Origin: Saccharopolyspora erythraea NRRL 2338
GTDB taxonomy: Bacteria > Actinomycetota > Actinomycetes > Mycobacteriales > Pseudonocardiaceae
DNA length: 64,000 nt
Assembly (NCBI RefSeq): GCF_000062885.1
Contig: NC_009142.1
Span: 7,057,584 to 7,121,583, forward strand
Reading direction: 5' to 3'
Made by a program: the position numbers and the translations under genes. Below are positions 1 through 8,306 of the stretch, piece by piece (position 1 is the first letter of the stretch; each line of letters begins with the position of its first letter). Below the pieces are notes generated by a model. It worked only from the letters and a program-made list of their open reading frames with translations. It was not told where the DNA came from and ran no database searches.

Positions 1-38
1 GGAGGCAGGTGTCGCAGGTTCGAGTCCTGCCGAGGGCG
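1..38 (+). tRNA. tRNA-Arg(CCG), 3' part only
   Basis: The window opens inside a tRNA. The T arm is intact: stem GCAGG/CCTGC at 14-18 and 26-30 around loop TTCGAGT. The acceptor strand CGAGGGC is at 31-37, followed by discriminator G at 38. Counting back gives anticodon-stem strand GGCAG (4-8), A38, G37 and G36, so the anticodon ends in G. The layout closely matches bacterial tRNA-Arg(CCG). CCA is not fully encoded (CAT follows). The first two anticodon bases lie outside the window, so the isoacceptor is an inference. Confidence 0.75.
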
Positions 39-57
39 CATCAGCCGAACAGCGGAT

Positions 58-99
58 TCCGCCCCTGACCAGCAGCAGCAAGGACAGGGGCGGATTTTT
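58..99 (+). terminator. Rho-independent terminator after the tRNA
   Basis: A perfect 10-bp inverted repeat (TCCGCCCCTG at 58-67, CAGGGGCGGA at 85-94) is followed by five T at 95-99. This is an intrinsic terminator 20 nt downstream of the tRNA end. Confidence 0.85.
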
Positions 100-135
100 G
101 CGTGCCTCACCACGTCCCGCCATGTGCCACTGGTT

Positions 136-150
136 ACGTGCAATGCACGT
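136..150. repeat. 15-bp perfect palindrome
   Basis: ACGTGCA-A-TGCACGT is a perfect palindrome in the gene-free 230-bp stretch between the tRNA terminator and the decayed gene. It could be an operator. No adjacent regulator gene indicates which protein would bind. Confidence 0.4.
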
Positions 151-333
151 TCACGGCCGTCAGGGCTTTCCGCGCAGCACGCCCTCCAGGACTTTGCGGC
201 TGGCCCGCCTTCAGTCGAGCTGGCGTCCGCCGGCTGGGTGGGTGTGACCGCCATCCGCTCGGCAGGCGCCAGCGGCAGTGAATCCTATAGATGAGAATCG
301 CGTTCGCAAGTCGTGGTGCAGATATTTTCGCCC

Positions 334-673
334 TTAGCCGCTATTGCACATCCTTGGCGGAACTAGCGTCGGCAATTGCGTGGACGAGTTCGGCCGGCGG
401 CGGATCGCCTCGTTGATCAACTGGCCGATGACGAGGTAGCTGAGGGCGACGAGTCCGTAGTTGAGGATGACGCCGAGGAGTGCGTCGTCGGGGTTGAAAA
501 CGACTCCGAGTCCGAGGACCAGGACTTCGGCCAGGCCGTATACGAACGAGACGAATCATTGCCCTGGTTGGCGCCCAGTACCACGAAGAGGATGTGCAGG
601 ACAAAGACGGAACGACCGCACCGGTCACGATGCGGACGATGTTCGCGACGGTGCCCCTCGCGGCGCCGTTCAT
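334..673 (-). pseudogene. Decayed small two-TM actinobacterial membrane protein
   Basis: Three minus-strand reading frames, read in turn, give one plausible protein. Frame 1 gives an N-terminus beginning MNGAARGTVANIVRIV at 673. Frame 2 then gives FVLHILFVVLGANQGN. Frame 3 gives FVYGLAEVLVLGLGVVFNP and a second hydrophobic segment ending LSYLVIGQLIN, stopping at TAA 334-336. The frame changes near 608-614 and again near 551-559. The pattern (TM segment, GAN..N turn, short amphipathic stretch, NYGL..L..LVIG TM segment) matches a common small actinobacterial membrane protein of about 100 residues with unknown function. No single frame encodes it, so I call it a pseudogene; two sequencing errors would be the alternative. 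Confidence 0.65.
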
Positions 674-1072
674 CCTGGCAGCAGGGGTCAGAGCCCTGCG
701 GAGAGCAGGGATTGTGGCCTTGCGGTGGGCGGTGACCCATGGGCCTCGATTGTGCGGACACGGAAGATCGACGTCGTAAGTACGGGGAAACCGAACGCGA
801 CGAGTGCGCGAACACAACGAACCTGAATTCGCCTCGGGAAAATAGTCTGATCTGCGTTGATGTGCGGTTGGTAATTGCAACTAACGCGTCCGCCCGCCGA
901 AAAGGTTGCTTCGGCGTGATCCTGGCGTATTCCCATCGTTGCTCGCGCTGTGTGCTTGCTCCTATTTGGAGGTCCTGATCTCTGCCATGCTTGCGCGCCG
1001 CATGGCTGGGGTTGGCGAACCGAAATCGACGACACGAAAGCCGTGTCGCGCAAGGCGGAAGAGGAACGGGAC
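674..1072. other. Intergenic region upstream of the LCP gene
   Basis: About 400 nt lie between the decayed gene and the LCP start. The part at about 780-960 is visibly richer in A and T than the surroundings and probably holds the LCP promoter. I see no convincing coding sequence and no clear -35/-10 pair. A GTTG-N7-CAAC inverted repeat lies near 867-882. Confidence 0.4.
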
Positions 1073-2104
1073 ATGACCTACACGCAACCGGGTCACCAGG
1101 CGCGCGGACGGACGCCGGAGCCTCGGGTCCGGCGGAGGCGGTGGGGGCGCAAGGTCGTCGCGGTGCTGGTGGTGCTGGTGCTGGCGCTGGTCGGGTTCGT
1201 GCTCTACGTGGACTACTCGCTCAAGCGGGAGCAGGCGCTGCCGGTCGATGGTGAGCGGCCGCAGGACGGGCCGGGGACGAACTGGCTGCTGGTGGGTTCG
1301 GACAGCCGGGAGGACCTGGACCAGGAGCGCAAGGACGAGCTGGGCACCGGGGACACGGCGGGCCGGCGCACCGACACGGTGATGCTGGTGCACATCCCGG
1401 AAAGCGGTGGTACTCCGACGATGGTGAGCCTGCCGCGGGACTCTCTGGTCAAGATCCCCGGTCAGGGCAAGGACAAGCTCAACGCCGCGTTCGCCTACGG
1501 CGGTTCGCAGTTGCTGGCCCGCACCGTGGAGAACAACACCGGGGTGCGCATCGACCACTACGCCGAGGTCGGGCTGGGCGGCTTCGCCGACATCACCGAC
1601 GCGATCGGCGGGGTGGACCTGTGCGTCAAGGAACCGATGCAGGACCCGAAGGCCAATCTGGATCTGCGGCCGGGCTGCCAGACGTTGCAGGGGCCGCAGG
1701 CGCTGGGTTACGTGCGCACCCGGGCGACCGCGCGGGGTGATCTGGACCGGGTCCAGCGGCAGCGGGAGTTTTTGGCCGCGCTGACCGAGAAGGTCTCCGG
1801 CCCCGAGGTGCTGGCCAACCCGTTCCGGCTGTTCCCGCTGATCCTGGACACCTCCCAGTCGTTCCTGGTCGACTCCGGCGACCACGTCTGGCACCTGGGC
1901 TCGCTGGGCCTGGCGATGCAGGGCATCGCCTCCGGGCAGGGCGTGACGACCACCGTGCCGTTCGGCGGCTTCGGTGAGACCGACGGCGGCGCCTCGGTCG
2001 TGGAATGGGACGACGAGGGCGCCGAGAAGCTGTTCGGCGCACTGGCCACCGACACCCCCGTGCCACAGGAAGTCATCACCACCGCCGAAGGCATCGGAGG
2101 CTGA
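1073..2104 (+). CDS. LytR-CpsA-Psr (LCP) family cell-wall ligase
   Basis: 343 aa. LCP proteins transfer polyprenyl-linked glycopolymers such as arabinogalactan or teichoic acids onto peptidoglycan outside the membrane. The N-terminus is short and basic, with one TM helix at about 27-47, giving an extracellular catalytic domain. Conserved LCP features are GSDSR at about 75-79, RRTDT at about 98-102, SLPRDS at about 119-124, a KLNAAFAYGG stretch and the later YVRTR and DLDRVQRQREFL motifs. The ATG at 1073 is chosen because GGAAGAGGAA precedes it; an in-frame GTG at 1043 is possible. It stands alone, 63 bp before the LysE gene. The exact glycopolymer is unknown. Confidence 0.9.
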   Translation: MTYTQPGHQARGRTPEPRVRRRRWGRKVVAVLVVLVLALVGFVLYVDYSLKREQALPVDGERPQDGPGTNWLLVGSDSREDLDQERKDELGTGDTAGRRTDTVMLVHIPESGGTPTMVSLPRDSLVKIPGQGKDKLNAAFAYGGSQLLARTVENNTGVRIDHYAEVGLGGFADITDAIGGVDLCVKEPMQDPKANLDLRPGCQTLQGPQALGYVRTRATARGDLDRVQRQREFLAALTEKVSGPEVLANPFRLFPLILDTSQSFLVDSGDHVWHLGSLGLAMQGIASGQGVTTTVPFGGFGETDGGASVVEWDDEGAEKLFGALATDTPVPQEVITTAEGIGG

Positions 2105-2167
2105 GCACGGCACCCGCCCGTGCGGGTGTGCAGGCCGTGTTGACCAGCCGAATGCGAGACTGAGCCC

Positions 2168-2788
2168 ATGCTCCTGCAGTTCTTCGCCGCGGTCGGCGTG
2201 CTCGCCGTGCTGACGATCGTGCCCGGCCCGGACATGGCCGTGGTGACGAAACGAGCCGTCGCGTCGAGCTGGCAGGACGGCCTGCGCACCGCCGGGGGCA
2301 TCACCCTCGGGCTGCTCGTGTGGGGCGTGCTCACCGTGGCGGGGCTGGCCGCGGTGCTGGCCGCCTCCGCCACGGCGTACACGGTGATCAAGCTGGCCGG
2401 GGCTGCCTACCTGGTCTTCCTCGGTGTCCAGGCGCTGCTCCACAGCCGCCGCAACCGCCCCGGGGCCCCGGCGCCGGCCGGCCCGCCCACGGCGGGCAAC
2501 CCGTGGCGGACCGGCCTGGTCAGCAACCTGTTCAACCCGAAGATCGCCGTTTTCTACACCGGCCTGCTACCCACGCTCGCGCCGTCGGGCCTCTCCCCGC
2601 GCAGCGGTATGGCGCTGCTGGTGCTCCTGCACGCGGTGCTGACCTTCGGCTGGCTCGGCGGCTACGTGATGCTGCTGGCCAGGGCCCGCGCGTTCTTCGA
2701 GCGGCCCGCCGTGCGCCGGACCATGGACCGCGTCACCGGAGTCGTCCTGATCGGCTTCGGCCTGAAGGTCGCCACGTCCCAGCACTGA
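2168..2788 (+). CDS. LysE/RhtB family amino-acid exporter
   Basis: 206 aa, the usual length for the family. These inner-membrane proteins export amino acids or derivatives such as homoserine, threonine or lysine. The N-terminus carries the family signature TIVPGPDMAVV at about 15-25. It is followed by hydrophobic segments, a basic loop around residues 95-115, and the NLFNPKIAVFYTGLLP motif typical of LysE proteins. The C-terminal helix reads VTGVVLIGFGLKVA. Start ATG 2168; the preceding base content gives only a weak ribosome site. The substrate cannot be read from sequence. Confidence 0.9.
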   Translation: MLLQFFAAVGVLAVLTIVPGPDMAVVTKRAVASSWQDGLRTAGGITLGLLVWGVLTVAGLAAVLAASATAYTVIKLAGAAYLVFLGVQALLHSRRNRPGAPAPAGPPTAGNPWRTGLVSNLFNPKIAVFYTGLLPTLAPSGLSPRSGMALLVLLHAVLTFGWLGGYVMLLARARAFFERPAVRRTMDRVTGVVLIGFGLKVATSQH

Positions 2789-2857
2789 CGAGCCCTCGCG
2801 ACCGCCTTGGGTGGGGCCTCTCCTACGGGGCCGCAGGGCCCGGGGGACGATGGGCCC

Positions 2858-3082
2858 GTGGAGGAGAAGGAAGAGCTTCGCGCGAACGCCGGCGGCTGGG
2901 TGTGCGCGCACCTGGGCATCGGGGCCGACGACGCCCAGGCGAAGGTCGCACGAGATCGGCTCGCCAACGCGCTGGCCGCCTACCGGGCGCGGCTGGTGCC
3001 CGAGGCACCGGCTTCGGAGTTCGAGGGGGTCGCTTCCTCCCGGGGCGGCGCCCCGGGAGGAAGCATCGGTCAGCGGGTGTAG
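2858..3082 (+). CDS. Small hypothetical protein
   Basis: 74 aa from GTG 2858, with GC-rich codon use typical of the region. The first half is a plausible globular helical sequence (EELRANAGGWVCAHLGIG, then DDAQAKVARDRLANALAAYRARL). The last 25 residues are Gly/Ser/Ala-rich. It overlaps the 3' end of the convergent glycosidase gene by 13 bp. An in-frame upstream start at 2807 would add 17 weakly supported residues. I recognise no family. Confidence 0.45.
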   Translation: MEEKEELRANAGGWVCAHLGIGADDAQAKVARDRLANALAAYRARLVPEAPASEFEGVASSRGGAPGGSIGQRV

Positions 3083-5229
3083 CGGTCCGCGACGACCGAC
3101 GGGGTTTCCACGGGCGCGCCCGCCGCCATCGACGTGACGAGCCGGACGTACTGGGCGTGGGTCCACGCCAGCGGGGTGGCCGAGCGGTTGGGCGTACCGG
3201 GCGCGGGCTCGCCGTCGGCGGCGGGTGCCCGGTTGTCCCAGACCTGCTCCGGCAGCAGCAGCCCCTCGTTCGCCGTCGCCGCCATCGACCGCAGGCGTTC
3301 GGCGGCCATGCCGGGCTGACCCGCCATCAGCTCGTACTCACCGCGTTCACCCGCGAACAGCGGCCAGAGCCTGCCGTAGGTGCGGCCGTGGCCGATGTTC
3401 CAGTCCGCGCCGTCCTCGCGCTCGCCGTAGCCGTCGCTGGTGAACCGGTGCCAGTGCTGCCCCGCGGGCGTCTGCTCCCCCAGCACCTCGTCGACGACGC
3501 GCAGCGAGTTCACCACCACCGGGTCGTCGGGCCGCTTGACGCCCAGCCGGACCAGTTCCAGGAAGCTCGGGTCCACCTGGGTGCGCTGGTCGACGTCCTC
3601 CGGGTAGTTGTCGCCCGGGTTGTAGGTCGTGCCCTGGTTCGGGTTGCCGTCCTTGGTCAGCCGCAGGTAGTAGGGCTGCGGTGAGTGGGGGCCGTTGGCG
3701 GTCGCGGTCCACCCGTCTACCTTGGCCGCCCATTCGTCGGCGACGGCCAGGTACCGCTGGGCGGTCTCGTGGTCGCCGCTGCGCTCCAGCAGGTCCGCGG
3801 CGCACACCAGGCCCGCGATCGTCGAGGCGATCGTGCCCGGCGAGTAGCCGCTGTGGTTCTCCCACCGCTCCTGCTCGGTGTACGGGGCCGGGTGCCCCTC
3901 GTGCTCGAAGCCGACGATGAACTCCGCGGCCTTGCGGACGCCGTCCATCGTCGCCTGGTCGGTGCGCCCGAGCTGCCAGGCGAGCACGATCGGGAACGCC
4001 GTCTGGTCGAGCTGGACCTTGGTCCAGAACGGCTCGCCGGAGGTCTCGGTGTTCTGCGGCAGGTGCCCGTCGGGCTGCTGCACCGACCACAGGTAGTCCA
4101 GCGCCCGCTCGGCCGCCGCCCGGTCGCCCGCCGACAGCAGCGCGGTCGCGTGCTGGTAGAGGTCACGCGGCCACACCAGGTGGTAGGGCCCGGACTCCGG
4201 AGCCATCTCCGGGTCGTTGCGGAACGCCCACGGCATGCTCGGCGACGCGATGAACGCACCCGGGTTCTGCTTGTCCTCGCTGGCCGCGAGCATCGCCGTG
4301 GAGCTCCAGTACACGTTCTTCTGGTGCTCGTCGGTCAGCGCGTCCGGGGGCGTGAGCGAGTCGGCGTAGCGGTGCCAGCCCTCGCCGTAGGCGCGGGCGG
4401 CGGCCTCGAACCCGGTCCGCTCCGTCTCCTCCGCCGTCGCGACGGCCTCGCTGGCGTGCTTGCCGTAGCCGAGGGTGAGCACGGCGTGCGAGGTTCCCAC
4501 GCCGTCCACGGGCAGCCGCCCGACCTGGCCGACGTGCCCGGCGCCGGCTTCGGGGTGGTGCGCGGTGAGCCGCTTGTGCCGCGACAGGTCGGTCCAGCCG
4601 TCGCTGGCGCCGAGGTATCCGGAGGAGGTCTCGGTGAAGGCCGGGGTCGCGCGCAGCGCGCTGGCCGCCGAGCGGTCGGACGCCACCAGCGTCGCGCCTT
4701 CGGTCCGGCTGCGGTCGTCGGAGCCGTCCTTGGTCAGGGTCGGCTCGTGCAGGACGTAGGTCTGCAACGGCTTGCCGTCCAGCGACCGCACCTGGAGGTC
4801 GACCACGACCGACGGGCGCGCCGGGTCGGTGACGTAGGTGGCGGTGGCCTCCCAGCCCTGCCCGGTCGAGACCTGGCGGTACGACGGGGTCTTCGGGTCG
4901 ACCGGCTCGGTGCGCGTGGGGACGTCGGACAGGCGCTGGACGAAGCCGGCCCCGTCGGTCACGACGACCTGGAGCTGCCGGGACGCCGGCGTCGACAGGT
5001 TCGGGTAGTAGAGATCCGCGGCACCGCCGCGGCCGAGGGTGAACCACACCGGGCTCTGCGCGTCGCGCGAGGTCCCGAAGCCGAGCTTGTCGGCGCCGGC
5101 GTAGCCGGGGTCGGTGCCGGGCGCGCCCGGTGCGTCGCCCGCTCGCGCGGCCGACGAGGGCAGCGCGGTGCCCGCGACCGCCGCCGCCACGCAGATCCCC
5201 AGCAGCGGTGTTCGCCATCGTCTGGACAA
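3070..5229 (-). CDS. Secreted GH15 glucoamylase-like glycosidase
   Basis: 719 aa. GH15 enzymes release glucose from the non-reducing ends of alpha-glucans (glucoamylase, glucodextranase). A TTG start at 5229 is chosen because GGAGG sits 5 nt upstream. It gives a typical signal peptide (SRRWRTPLLG, a hydrophobic stretch, ending near SAARA). The N-terminal beta-rich domain follows (PGYAGADKLGFGTS, then WFTLGRGGAADLYYP). The (alpha/alpha)6 catalytic domain contains HLVWPRDLY near residue 350, GHLPQNTETSG near 390, and HSGYSPGTIAS near 463. These match bacterial glucodextranase/glucoamylase more than trehalase. It is divergent from the hydrolase at 5505 across a 275-bp promoter region. Precise linkage specificity is not readable. 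Confidence 0.85.
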   Translation of the reverse strand: MSRRWRTPLLGICVAAAVAGTALPSSAARAGDAPGAPGTDPGYAGADKLGFGTSRDAQSPVWFTLGRGGAADLYYPNLSTPASRQLQVVVTDGAGFVQRLSDVPTRTEPVDPKTPSYRQVSTGQGWEATATYVTDPARPSVVVDLQVRSLDGKPLQTYVLHEPTLTKDGSDDRSRTEGATLVASDRSAASALRATPAFTETSSGYLGASDGWTDLSRHKRLTAHHPEAGAGHVGQVGRLPVDGVGTSHAVLTLGYGKHASEAVATAEETERTGFEAAARAYGEGWHRYADSLTPPDALTDEHQKNVYWSSTAMLAASEDKQNPGAFIASPSMPWAFRNDPEMAPESGPYHLVWPRDLYQHATALLSAGDRAAAERALDYLWSVQQPDGHLPQNTETSGEPFWTKVQLDQTAFPIVLAWQLGRTDQATMDGVRKAAEFIVGFEHEGHPAPYTEQERWENHSGYSPGTIASTIAGLVCAADLLERSGDHETAQRYLAVADEWAAKVDGWTATANGPHSPQPYYLRLTKDGNPNQGTTYNPGDNYPEDVDQRTQVDPSFLELVRLGVKRPDDPVVVNSLRVVDEVLGEQTPAGQHWHRFTSDGYGEREDGADWNIGHGRTYGRLWPLFAGERGEYELMAGQPGMAAERLRSMAATANEGLLLPEQVWDNRAPAADGEPAPGTPNRSATPLAWTHAQYVRLVTSMAAGAPVETPSVVADRYTR

Positions 5230-5504
5230 GACGACCTCCGATCGAATCCACAGTGGACCGCAATCCTCAGTGCAAGAAGTTTCGAACTCCCATCTGCCGG
5301 GATTGCGTCGTCCTGAGCCGCGGAGCAGTGAACCAGGCCACCATGGCGGATACAAGCGTTTGCGTGATTGAAAAGTTTTTGCAAGCCGATGAAACGCCGG
5401 CGGCGAAATGTGAACAACGCTCGGAAGTGCCGTCCGATCACGGGTGGTTTGCCCCGGGGCCGGGCAGGGGTAGGCGTGGCCTGAGCGAGCGGAGGGGATT
5501 TCTC

Positions 5505-6242
5505 ATGGCTCATCTGACGGCGGAACCGGTGGAGATGCGGGTGGCCACCGGCACGCTCAACGGCGACCTCGTGGTGCCGCCCGCGGCCGAGGCGGTCGTG
5601 CTCTTCGCGCACGGCTCCGGCAGCTCCCGCCACAGCCCGCGCAACCGCGCGGTGGCCGAGGCGCTGCAGAACACCGGCTTCGCGACCATGCTGCTCGACC
5701 TGCTCACGACGGACGAGGCCAACACCGACGACCGCACGCAGGCGCTGCGCTTCGACATCGACCTGCTGACCGACCGCGTGGTCACCGCCGTGGACTGGCT
5801 CGAGCAGCGGCAGGCGACCAGGGGCATGCCGGTCGGGTTGTTCGGCGCAAGCACCGGTGCGGCGGCCGCGCTCAAGGGCGCGAGCAGACGGCCGGGGCGG
5901 GTCGCGGCGGTCGTGTCGCGGGGTGGGCGGCCCGACCTCAGCGGCGAGGCCCTCTCCTCGGTGCAGGCCCCGACACTGCTGATCGTCGGCGGTGACGACC
6001 GCGAGGTGCTGGAGCTCAACCGGCACGCGGCCAAGCTGCTGACCTCGCTGCCGCTCACCGACGTGCAGATCGAGATCGTGCAGCACGCAGGCCACCTGTT
6101 CGAGGAGCCGGGCGCGCTGGAGAAGGTCTCCGACCTCGCCGCGGGGTGGTTCCGCCGCTACCTCGGAGTCCCGCGCCCCGAAGGGCCGACCGGCACCCAC
6201 GTCAAACCCCCCGAGCCGGTGCGCAGAGGTGTGAACCGCTGA
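5505..6242 (+). CDS. Alpha/beta hydrolase, dienelactone-hydrolase-like
   Basis: 245 aa. Start ATG 5505 follows GGAGG at 5491. The fold is recognisable from VVLFAHGSGSSRHSPRNR (oxyanion-hole HGSGS) after strand 1. The nucleophile elbow GLFGASTGAA (Ser in GxSxG) follows, then PTLLIVGGDDREVL supplying the acid Asp, and QHAGHLFEEPG the catalytic His. These small cytosolic hydrolases are often encoded next to phosphoribosyltransferases in actinobacteria, but no such partner is present here. The C-terminal 25 residues are Pro-rich and probably disordered. The substrate is unknown. Confidence 0.85.
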   Translation: MAHLTAEPVEMRVATGTLNGDLVVPPAAEAVVLFAHGSGSSRHSPRNRAVAEALQNTGFATMLLDLLTTDEANTDDRTQALRFDIDLLTDRVVTAVDWLEQRQATRGMPVGLFGASTGAAAALKGASRRPGRVAAVVSRGGRPDLSGEALSSVQAPTLLIVGGDDREVLELNRHAAKLLTSLPLTDVQIEIVQHAGHLFEEPGALEKVSDLAAGWFRRYLGVPRPEGPTGTHVKPPEPVRRGVNR

Positions 6243-6329
6243 CGCGGCCGCGCCGACGCCGTGACGGCGCCGGCGCGGCTGTTCGCGCGCGGGACCGGAG
6301 CGAGGAGTCTTCTCGGAGCTTCGGCCGTT

Positions 6330-6490
6330 GAAGCGGCGCAGCCGTCTGGCCCACGCTCTCAACCGGCACCGCCGCGGGTTCTCAGGCGCCCTCTGGCGAG
6401 GACAGCTTTTCGCGACGTATGGCTGATACGCGAGAAAAAGATCCCGGGGCCAGAGGACGCCTGAGGTTCCGCCACCAGCACCGCCACGCA
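6330..6490. repeat. Dispersed palindromic repeat, copy 1
   Basis: Non-coding element between convergent genes. GAAGCGGCGCAGCCG (6330-6344) and ACCGGCACCGCC (from 6362) recur with identical 32-nt spacing at 27197-27240. Inside lies a long imperfect hairpin: TCAGGCGCCCTCTGGC (6382-6397) pairs with GCCAGAGGACGCCTGA (6449-6464). An inner AT-rich arm has CTTTTCGCG at 6406-6414 and CGCGAGAAAAAG at 6429-6440. It may also terminate transcription from both flanks. Confidence 0.6.
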
Positions 6491-6493
6491 AGG

Positions 6494-7333
6494 TCAGTTC
6501 AAAGGCAGCGCTCGACGGGCGTAGTGCACCGTCTTGGCGGTGAGCAGGAACAGGTCGGGACGCTGGTCGATGCCGTCCGGGTCGGCCGGGTCGAGCAGCC
6601 GGTCCAGCGCCTTCAGGTCGTCGGGGTCCAGGCCCTCGGCGAGCATGTGGCGCAGGCGCTCGAGCAGCCGCCGCACCAACCGGCGGGGAGTGTCGGCAAG
6701 CGGCGCCGGGTGGTCGACCAGGAACGTCCGGCTGCGAGCTTCGGTGAGTCCGGCGTGGCGCAGCATTCGGGGCCAGTCCTCTACCACCGGCACCGATCCG
6801 GGCAGTTCGGCGCGCATGGTGCTGAACCGGTCCTCCAACGCCGCGTCGAGGCGGGCCTGGAGTCCCGGCCGCCCGAAGCCGAAGTCGCGGGGCAGGAAGC
6901 GGGGCGACAGTCCTCCCTCGACGATGGCGAGCACACCGCCGGGCGCCACCAGCCGGGCGATGCGATCCAGCGCACTCTGCTGGTCACCGACGTGGTGCAC
7001 GGCCTGCGCCGACCACACCAGGTCCGCGGTCGGGAGGTCGTCGAGACCTTCCGGGAACTCGGCCAGCCTGGTGCGCAGCCGAACCCCCAGTTGCTCGGCC
7101 CTGGCCTCGGCGCGGGCCAGCAGTTCGGGCGTGCCGTCCACCGCGGTCACCTCGGCCTGCAGGAACAGGCCGGCCAGCCGGCAGGCGGCCACCCCGGGCC
7201 CGCTGCCGATGTCGAGCACCCGCCGCGGCGCCAGGTGCTCCAGCTCCGCGAACGCCTGCCGCACGTAGGGGCTGTGCACCTCCGCCTCGTCGACCATCAT
7301 GTCGGCCATCGCGGCCCAGTCGATGTCGTTCAT
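6494..7333 (-). CDS. Class I SAM-dependent methyltransferase
   Basis: 279 aa. Motif I VLDIGSGPG near residues 45-53 binds S-adenosylmethionine. It is followed by an acidic strand end (EVTAVDGTPELL), motif IV DLVWSAQAVHHVGD and post-motif PGGVLAIVEGG. The C-terminal third is Arg/Leu-rich and unusual in length, with a helical DPDDLKALDRLLD segment. The ATG at 7333 overlaps the stop of the upstream oxidoreductase (ATGA), so the two are translationally coupled and probably act on the same compound. The substrate is unknown; the general fold resembles UbiE/menaquinone-type enzymes. Confidence 0.85.
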   Translation of the reverse strand: MNDIDWAAMADMMVDEAEVHSPYVRQAFAELEHLAPRRVLDIGSGPGVAACRLAGLFLQAEVTAVDGTPELLARAEARAEQLGVRLRTRLAEFPEGLDDLPTADLVWSAQAVHHVGDQQSALDRIARLVAPGGVLAIVEGGLSPRFLPRDFGFGRPGLQARLDAALEDRFSTMRAELPGSVPVVEDWPRMLRHAGLTEARSRTFLVDHPAPLADTPRRLVRRLLERLRHMLAEGLDPDDLKALDRLLDPADPDGIDQRPDLFLLTAKTVHYARRALPLN

Positions 7334-8226
7334 GCCGCCCTCTCCTCCACCAGTTCTTCCTCCATCAGGTCGGCGTTCACCGCGATCGCCGCCTTGGCCC
7401 CGGCGCCGGCCGCGACGACGACCTGCGCCCGGGGATCCACCACGTTGCCGACCGCCCACACACCGGGCACGCTCGTCAGTCCGTTCCCGTCGACGCGCAC
7501 CAGGCCGTCGCCGTCGCGCTCGCACCCCAGGCCGGCGAGCAGCGCGTCGTTGGGGACCGGCGGGGCCGGGACGAACAGCGCTGACCGCGCGACCACGGTC
7601 CCGTCGGCCAGCCGGACGCCCCGGAGCGCGTCGTCCTCGACGTCCAGACCGGCGATCGCCGCGCGGACGATCCGGACGCCGCGCGCGGCGAGCCTCGCGC
7701 GGTCGCGGTCGTCGACCTCCTCGGCGAAGATCACGACGTCGTCGGAAAGCTGCCGCAGCAACAGCGCCTGGTGCACCGAAGCCCGCAGCCCGCCCATCAC
7801 CCCGAGCGGCTGGTCGCGGACCTCGTAGCCGTGGCAGAACGGGCAGTGCAGCACGTCCCGCCCCCAGCGCTCCCGCAGACCGGGCACGCCGGGCAGCTCG
7901 TCGCGAAGTCCGGTCGCGACGACGACGCGCCGCGCCGAGACGACGCGGTCGGCGAGTTCTACCGCGAACACGCCGTCCCGCCTGCGAATCGTGCGCACCT
8001 CGCCGTCGGCGAACCGGCCGCCGTGGCGTTCGACCTCCGCCCGCCCGGCCGCGAGCAGTTCCGCGGGCGGCGTGCCGTCGCGGGAGACGAACCCGTGAAC
8101 CCGCTCCGCCGGTGCGTTGCGCGGCTCGCCCGAGTCGACCACCAGCACCCGGCGGCGAACCCTGCACAGGGTGAGCGCGGCGTTCAGACCGCCGGCACCG
8201 CCCCCGATGACCACCACATCCTCCAT
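7330..8226 (-). CDS. FAD/NAD(P)-dependent oxidoreductase, thioredoxin-reductase-like
   Basis: 298 aa, start ATG 8226 after AGGAGG. The N-terminal dinucleotide fold VVIGGGAGGLNAALTL binds FAD. A second fold near the middle (VMGGLRASVHQALLL) lacks a perfect GxGxxG. CPFCHGYE near residue 130 is a CxxC pair at the position of the redox disulfide of thioredoxin reductases. The C-terminal VWAVGNVVDPRAQVVVAAGAGAKAA-type motif is the FAD-binding end. Actinomycetes carry many such proteins beside an XRE-cupin regulator, as here. The gene is divergent from that regulator and coupled to the downstream methyltransferase. The electron acceptor is unknown. Confidence 0.85.
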   Translation of the reverse strand: MEDVVVIGGGAGGLNAALTLCRVRRRVLVVDSGEPRNAPAERVHGFVSRDGTPPAELLAAGRAEVERHGGRFADGEVRTIRRRDGVFAVELADRVVSARRVVVATGLRDELPGVPGLRERWGRDVLHCPFCHGYEVRDQPLGVMGGLRASVHQALLLRQLSDDVVIFAEEVDDRDRARLAARGVRIVRAAIAGLDVEDDALRGVRLADGTVVARSALFVPAPPVPNDALLAGLGCERDGDGLVRVDGNGLTSVPGVWAVGNVVDPRAQVVVAAGAGAKAAIAVNADLMEEELVEERAA

Positions 8227-8270
8227 GGTTGGCACCTCCTGGCACCGACCATGCGCCCGGCGCGGACGGC

Positions 8271-8302
8271 TTGACAAACCTTGTTGCCATTTCCGCAAAT
8301 GG
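8271..8302. promoter_or_regulatory. Divergent promoter with operator-like palindrome
   Basis: The 80-bp gap between the oxidoreductase and the regulator holds TTGACA at 8271-8276 (a -35 candidate towards the regulator) and the perfect palindrome CCATTT-CCGC-AAATGG at 8287-8302. The palindrome lies just before the regulator start. It is a good candidate for autoregulation by the XRE protein and control of the divergent pair (inference). Confidence 0.5.
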
Positions 8303-8306
8303 AGGG

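Noticed and set aside
1-400. Integrative element at the tRNA-Arg gene
   Set aside because: I looked for an integrase, excisionase or direct repeat of the tRNA 3' end downstream and found none in the window.
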